Assembly (NCBI GenBank): GCA_023299965.1
Contig: JALZVN010000312.1
Coordinates: forward strand, 1 to 8,666
DNA length: 8,666 nucleotides
Direction of reading: 5' to 3'
From: Saprospiraceae bacterium
Lineage (GTDB): Bacteria > Bacteroidota > Bacteroidia > Chitinophagales > Saprospiraceae
The position numbers were made by a program, and so were the translations under genes. Shown piece after piece: positions 6,979 through 8,666 of the stretch; positions within the stretch are counted from its first letter, which is position 1; each line of letters starts with the position of its first letter. The notes below the pieces were generated by a model that saw nothing but the letters and a program-made list of their open reading frames with translations, was not told the DNA's origin and searched no databases.

Positions 6979-6997
6979 ACCACAAATATAGGTATGG
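6975..6997 (-). promoter_or_regulatory. ribH promoter -7 box inside a 7-9-7 inverted repeat
   Basis: On the minus strand TATATTTG (6983-6990) matches the Bacteroidota -7 consensus TAnnTTTG exactly. It fills most of the 9-base spacer between perfect 7-base inverted arms, CCATACC (6975-6981 on the plus strand) and GGTATGG (6991-6997). The ribH start codon (6976-6978) lies in the downstream arm. With a start site 5-7 nt past the box, transcription would begin at or within a base or two of the ATG. No good -33 TTTG is seen at the usual distance; the nearest is TTTA with a 15-nt spacer. The promoter element is well supported; operator function of the repeat is inferred. Confidence 0.6.
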
Positions 6998-7105
6998 TAC
7001 TTTTATAAACCTCTGAATTAGGATAAAATCAAGTTTATTTTCTGAGGTATCTTGGTAAGATTTCGTTTTTAGCCGACGAACTGGACTTATAAAAGGATTC
7101 TGTAT

Positions 7106-7528
7106 TTAAAATTGAAGGATATCACGATTTCTTGTCCAGACAGCCTTTTGTAATTGATTAGAAGATTTTAAAGAAAGCGGCAGAGATACGAGAGATAAGG
7201 TTAGACCACCCAACAAAAGACCTGCTCTGAGATCATTATTTTCTGTAGCTAGTGCGCTGACTGCCAAACCTAGCCCTGCTAATGAAGTCGCAATACCCCA
7301 GTTTCTCACTTTTTTGAATTTTTGCCACTCGGCTGTAGCATGCTCGCTGACTTGCATTTCTGGAGCTAGCTTTCCTCCAAGCAGTCCAATAGGATAGGCG
7401 ACATCATTCTTTACAAATTTGCTTCCTTTGAGATAAATACTTTGCATCTTATAGGTACTATAAGCTGATTGAGCAAAGGATATATTGATCATAATCAGGC
7501 AGGCAATAATTGTGAGTGGACTTTTCAT
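7106..7528 (-). CDS. Small exported/membrane protein of unknown function
   Basis: A 140-residue protein I do not recognise. Residues 1-19 form a signal peptide (Lys2, a hydrophobic ACLIMINISF core, likely cleavage after Ala18-Gln19, a form common in Bacteroidota). A polar segment (20-72) with YLKGSKFVKNDVAYPIGLLGGKL and a charged stretch WQKFKKVRNW follows. Two hydrophobic, Gly/Ala/Leu-rich segments come next, about 73-91 and 100-118, separated by ATENNDLRAG, and a short polar tail closes the protein. This predicts a periplasmic N-terminal part and a two-helix membrane hairpin. No catalytic motif is visible. The gene stands between the YfgM-like gene and ribH, with 229 nt and 127 nt of flanking non-coding DNA, and behind the YfgM-like gene's terminator, so it is probably an independent unit. 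No clear promoter box was found upstream. The start is set by the signal peptide. Confidence 0.75.
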   Translation of the reverse strand: MKSPLTIIACLIMINISFAQSAYSTYKMQSIYLKGSKFVKNDVAYPIGLLGGKLAPEMQVSEHATAEWQKFKKVRNWGIATSLAGLGLAVSALATENNDLRAGLLLGGLTLSLVSLPLSLKSSNQLQKAVWTRNRDILQF

Positions 7529-7675
7529 GTGGTTTTAAATTTTAGACGGTATTAGTTGACTTTAAAACAATTAAACTTTATCGTTATTGCTGCTTAAAAG
7601 TTAAACTCCAATTTTTAACAATCGTTAAGCCCAAGATTCAACTAGCTAATTTTGTGTATCATCAATAGCGTCTAG

Positions 7676-7698
7676 TTGGGTATTCATGATATACCCAA
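7676..7698. repeat. 8-bp perfect inverted repeat beside the terminator
   Basis: TTGGGTAT (7676-7683) and ATACCCAA (7691-7698) are perfect inverted arms around a 7-base loop. In minus-strand transcription this hairpin comes directly after the terminator's T-run. It lacks a T-run of its own on either strand. It could be a second stem of the terminator region or an operator upstream of the 7106-7528 gene. The rest of the 7529-7757 gap is A+T-rich and shows no gene. Confidence 0.4.
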
Positions 7699-7700
7699 AC

Positions 7701-7731
7701 AAAAAAAGACCGCACAATAGTGCAGCCTTTT
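7701..7731 (-). terminator. Intrinsic terminator of the YfgM-like gene
   Basis: On the minus strand an 8-bp stem (GGCTGCAC paired with GTGCGGTC, two G-U pairs) encloses a TATT loop and is followed by seven T residues. It lies 27 nt past the stop codon of the 7758-8477 gene. It separates that gene from the small exported-protein gene and from ribH. Confidence 0.82.
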
Positions 7732-7757
7732 ATTATTTTATCTAAAAGTACCTAAGC

Positions 7758-8477
7758 TTACTTTCCAGCTACGGCACTCACTCTTCCAATTAGCTTGTCT
7801 ACCTCGGCTCCTGCCGCAGATGTTGGGTATTGAGTCTTAATCTTTTCAAAAGTTTTTAAAGCCTCACCAAATTTTTGTTGCTTCTCATAAGCCATTCCAA
7901 GTTTCTTTAGATATTGAGAAGTCAAAAATTCATTATCACTATTAGAGGCACTTTTATAGTAAGAAATAGCTTGATCAAAATCACCTAGTTCAGAGTACGC
8001 ATCTCCAAGAGTACCATTTTTCATGATCGGCATAGCCTCGCCTCTTGCAGAGAAGTCCTTTAAGTATTCAACCGCCTTATTAAAATCTCCTAAATGCAAA
8101 TAAGAAACTCCGGCATAGTAATTAGCTAAGTTTCCTGCAGGAGTTCCACTATAATCACTTATAATAGACAAAAACCCAGGATGACCGCCACCTGGGCTAG
8201 TCAATGCTGCTGAGAATGAATCCCTTTCAAATTGGTACTGAGCTTGGTTCATTATTGCTGCAGCTTGAGCCATTTTGGGCTTTCTGATCAAGTTCTGATA
8301 AGCGAAGAATAAAACCACCAATACGGCTAATCCCAAGAGGACACCGACTATGGTTTTTTGGTTTTCTTCAAACCAATCCGTGCTACCTTTGGTAGCTTCA
8401 ATTTTGTCAACCAGTAATTCTTCTGCTTCGTTAGCTGGATTTTCCGTATTTTCTACTCCAAATCTTCTCTTTGCCAT
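7758..8477 (-). CDS. YfgM-like membrane-anchored TPR protein
   Basis: A 239-residue protein. Residues 1-40 are polar and probably cytoplasmic, residues about 42-63 (TIVGVLLGLAVLVVLFFAYQNL) are a single membrane anchor, and the rest is a TPR-type helical domain facing the periplasm. Repeat units are visible at about 117-146 (NYYAGVSYLHLGDFNKAVEYLK), 153-184 (GDAYSELGDFDQAISYYKSA) and 187-220 (KKLGMAYEKQQKFGEALKTFEKI). This architecture matches YfgM, which in E. coli works with PpiD at the Sec translocon; equivalence here is inferred. In several Bacteroidota such a gene sits directly upstream of ribH; here a terminator and an extra gene lie between them. The ATG is preceded by an A-rich leader without a Shine-Dalgarno, and by a recognisable promoter about 70-95 nt upstream. 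Confidence 0.88.
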   Translation of the reverse strand: MAKRRFGVENTENPANEAEELLVDKIEATKGSTDWFEENQKTIVGVLLGLAVLVVLFFAYQNLIRKPKMAQAAAIMNQAQYQFERDSFSAALTSPGGGHPGFLSIISDYSGTPAGNLANYYAGVSYLHLGDFNKAVEYLKDFSARGEAMPIMKNGTLGDAYSELGDFDQAISYYKSASNSDNEFLTSQYLKKLGMAYEKQQKFGEALKTFEKIKTQYPTSAAGAEVDKLIGRVSAVAGK

Positions 8478-8546
8478 GTATCAATTTTTGAATTTATGTG
8501 CCTAATTTTATTCGTTTTTTTCACATAAAAGTTCTCTAAAACGGCG

Positions 8547-8573
8547 CAAAAATACATATTCTTATCATACAAT
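8547..8573 (-). promoter_or_regulatory. Promoter of the YfgM-like gene
   Basis: On the minus strand TATTTTTG (8547-8554) matches the Bacteroidota -7 consensus TAnnTTTG exactly. A TTG (8570-8572) lies 15 nt upstream as a possible -33 element, slightly closer than usual. Transcription would start near 8540, giving a leader of about 60 nt before the ATG. Confidence 0.55.
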
Positions 8574-8666
8574 GCACATCTTTGAACGATTTCTTGGTCT
8601 TCCACTGCACTTCAAAGTGAATAATTTACACGAATAAACAAGCCTCACTCACATTTACTTCTCTTA
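8574..8666. other. Right-edge non-coding stretch
   Basis: No gene is supported here. The plus-strand ATG at 8572 opens only 21 codons before a TAA at 8635-8637. The other plus frames have stops, and then stay open to the edge without a start codon. A 5-bp inverted repeat (CACTT at 8608-8612, AAGTG at 8615-8619) is too short to interpret. A divergent gene could begin just beyond the window. Confidence 0.4.

Noticed and set aside
6719..6991. 90-residue plus-strand open frame opposite ribH
   Set aside because: The minus-strand frame is an unmistakable lumazine synthase and the plus-strand product shows no domain.
7615..7628. TTAAC-AATC-GTTAA inverted repeat upstream of the 7106-7528 gene
   Set aside because: Five-base arms in A+T-rich DNA are expected by chance and no promoter box overlaps them.
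8572..8637. Short plus-strand frame from the ATG at 8572 as the start of a divergent gene
   Set aside because: It ends after 21 codons at a TAA and its residues do not resemble any known N-terminus.

Overview
The window looks like an ordinary chromosomal segment of a member of the Bacteroidota. Four things point that way. The DNA is A+T-rich. Most starts lack a clear Shine-Dalgarno sequence and have A/T-rich leaders instead. Two genes are preceded by the phylum's TAnnTTTG-type -7 promoter element. Several proteins (SDR-type threonine dehydrogenase, stand-alone HsdR-N domain protein, YfgM-like TPR protein close to ribH, signal peptides ending in Gln) are forms common in that phylum. I cannot place it more finely from the sequence alone.

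Layout. One gene, an exported TPR protein (78-1097), is on the plus strand. The other eight are on the minus strand, so in transcription order they read right to left: a YfgM-like membrane-anchored TPR protein (7758-8477) with a promoter and a terminator of its own; a small exported/membrane protein of unknown function (7106-7528); then ribH (6463-6978), an MBL-fold hydrolase (5600-6463) and an HsdR-N/PD-(D/E)XK protein (5133-5597), packed with a 1-nt overlap and a 2-nt gap as one operon. These are followed by the pair tdh-kbl (5021-2845, 2-nt gap), which ends at a strong 19-bp perfect hairpin terminator, and then comEC (1107-2675), which starts with GTG and converges on the plus-strand TPR gene with only 9 nt between the stop codons.

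How the genes work together. tdh and kbl form the complete two-step conversion of threonine to glycine and acetyl-CoA. ribH makes the lumazine precursor of riboflavin; its two operon partners have no evident role in flavin synthesis. comEC is the DNA-uptake channel of natural transformation, here without the C-terminal hydrolase domain found in longer homologues.

I found no mobile element, CRISPR array, tRNA or rRNA, and no convincing new multi-gene system. The observations most worth checking are the ribH promoter (a -7 element inside a perfect 7-9-7 inverted repeat whose arm contains the start codon, suggesting a leaderless or nearly leaderless mRNA), the orphan nuclease-fold protein coupled to ribH, the changed third metal motif of the MBL protein, the A11 tract at the tdh-kbl junction, and the short ComEC.
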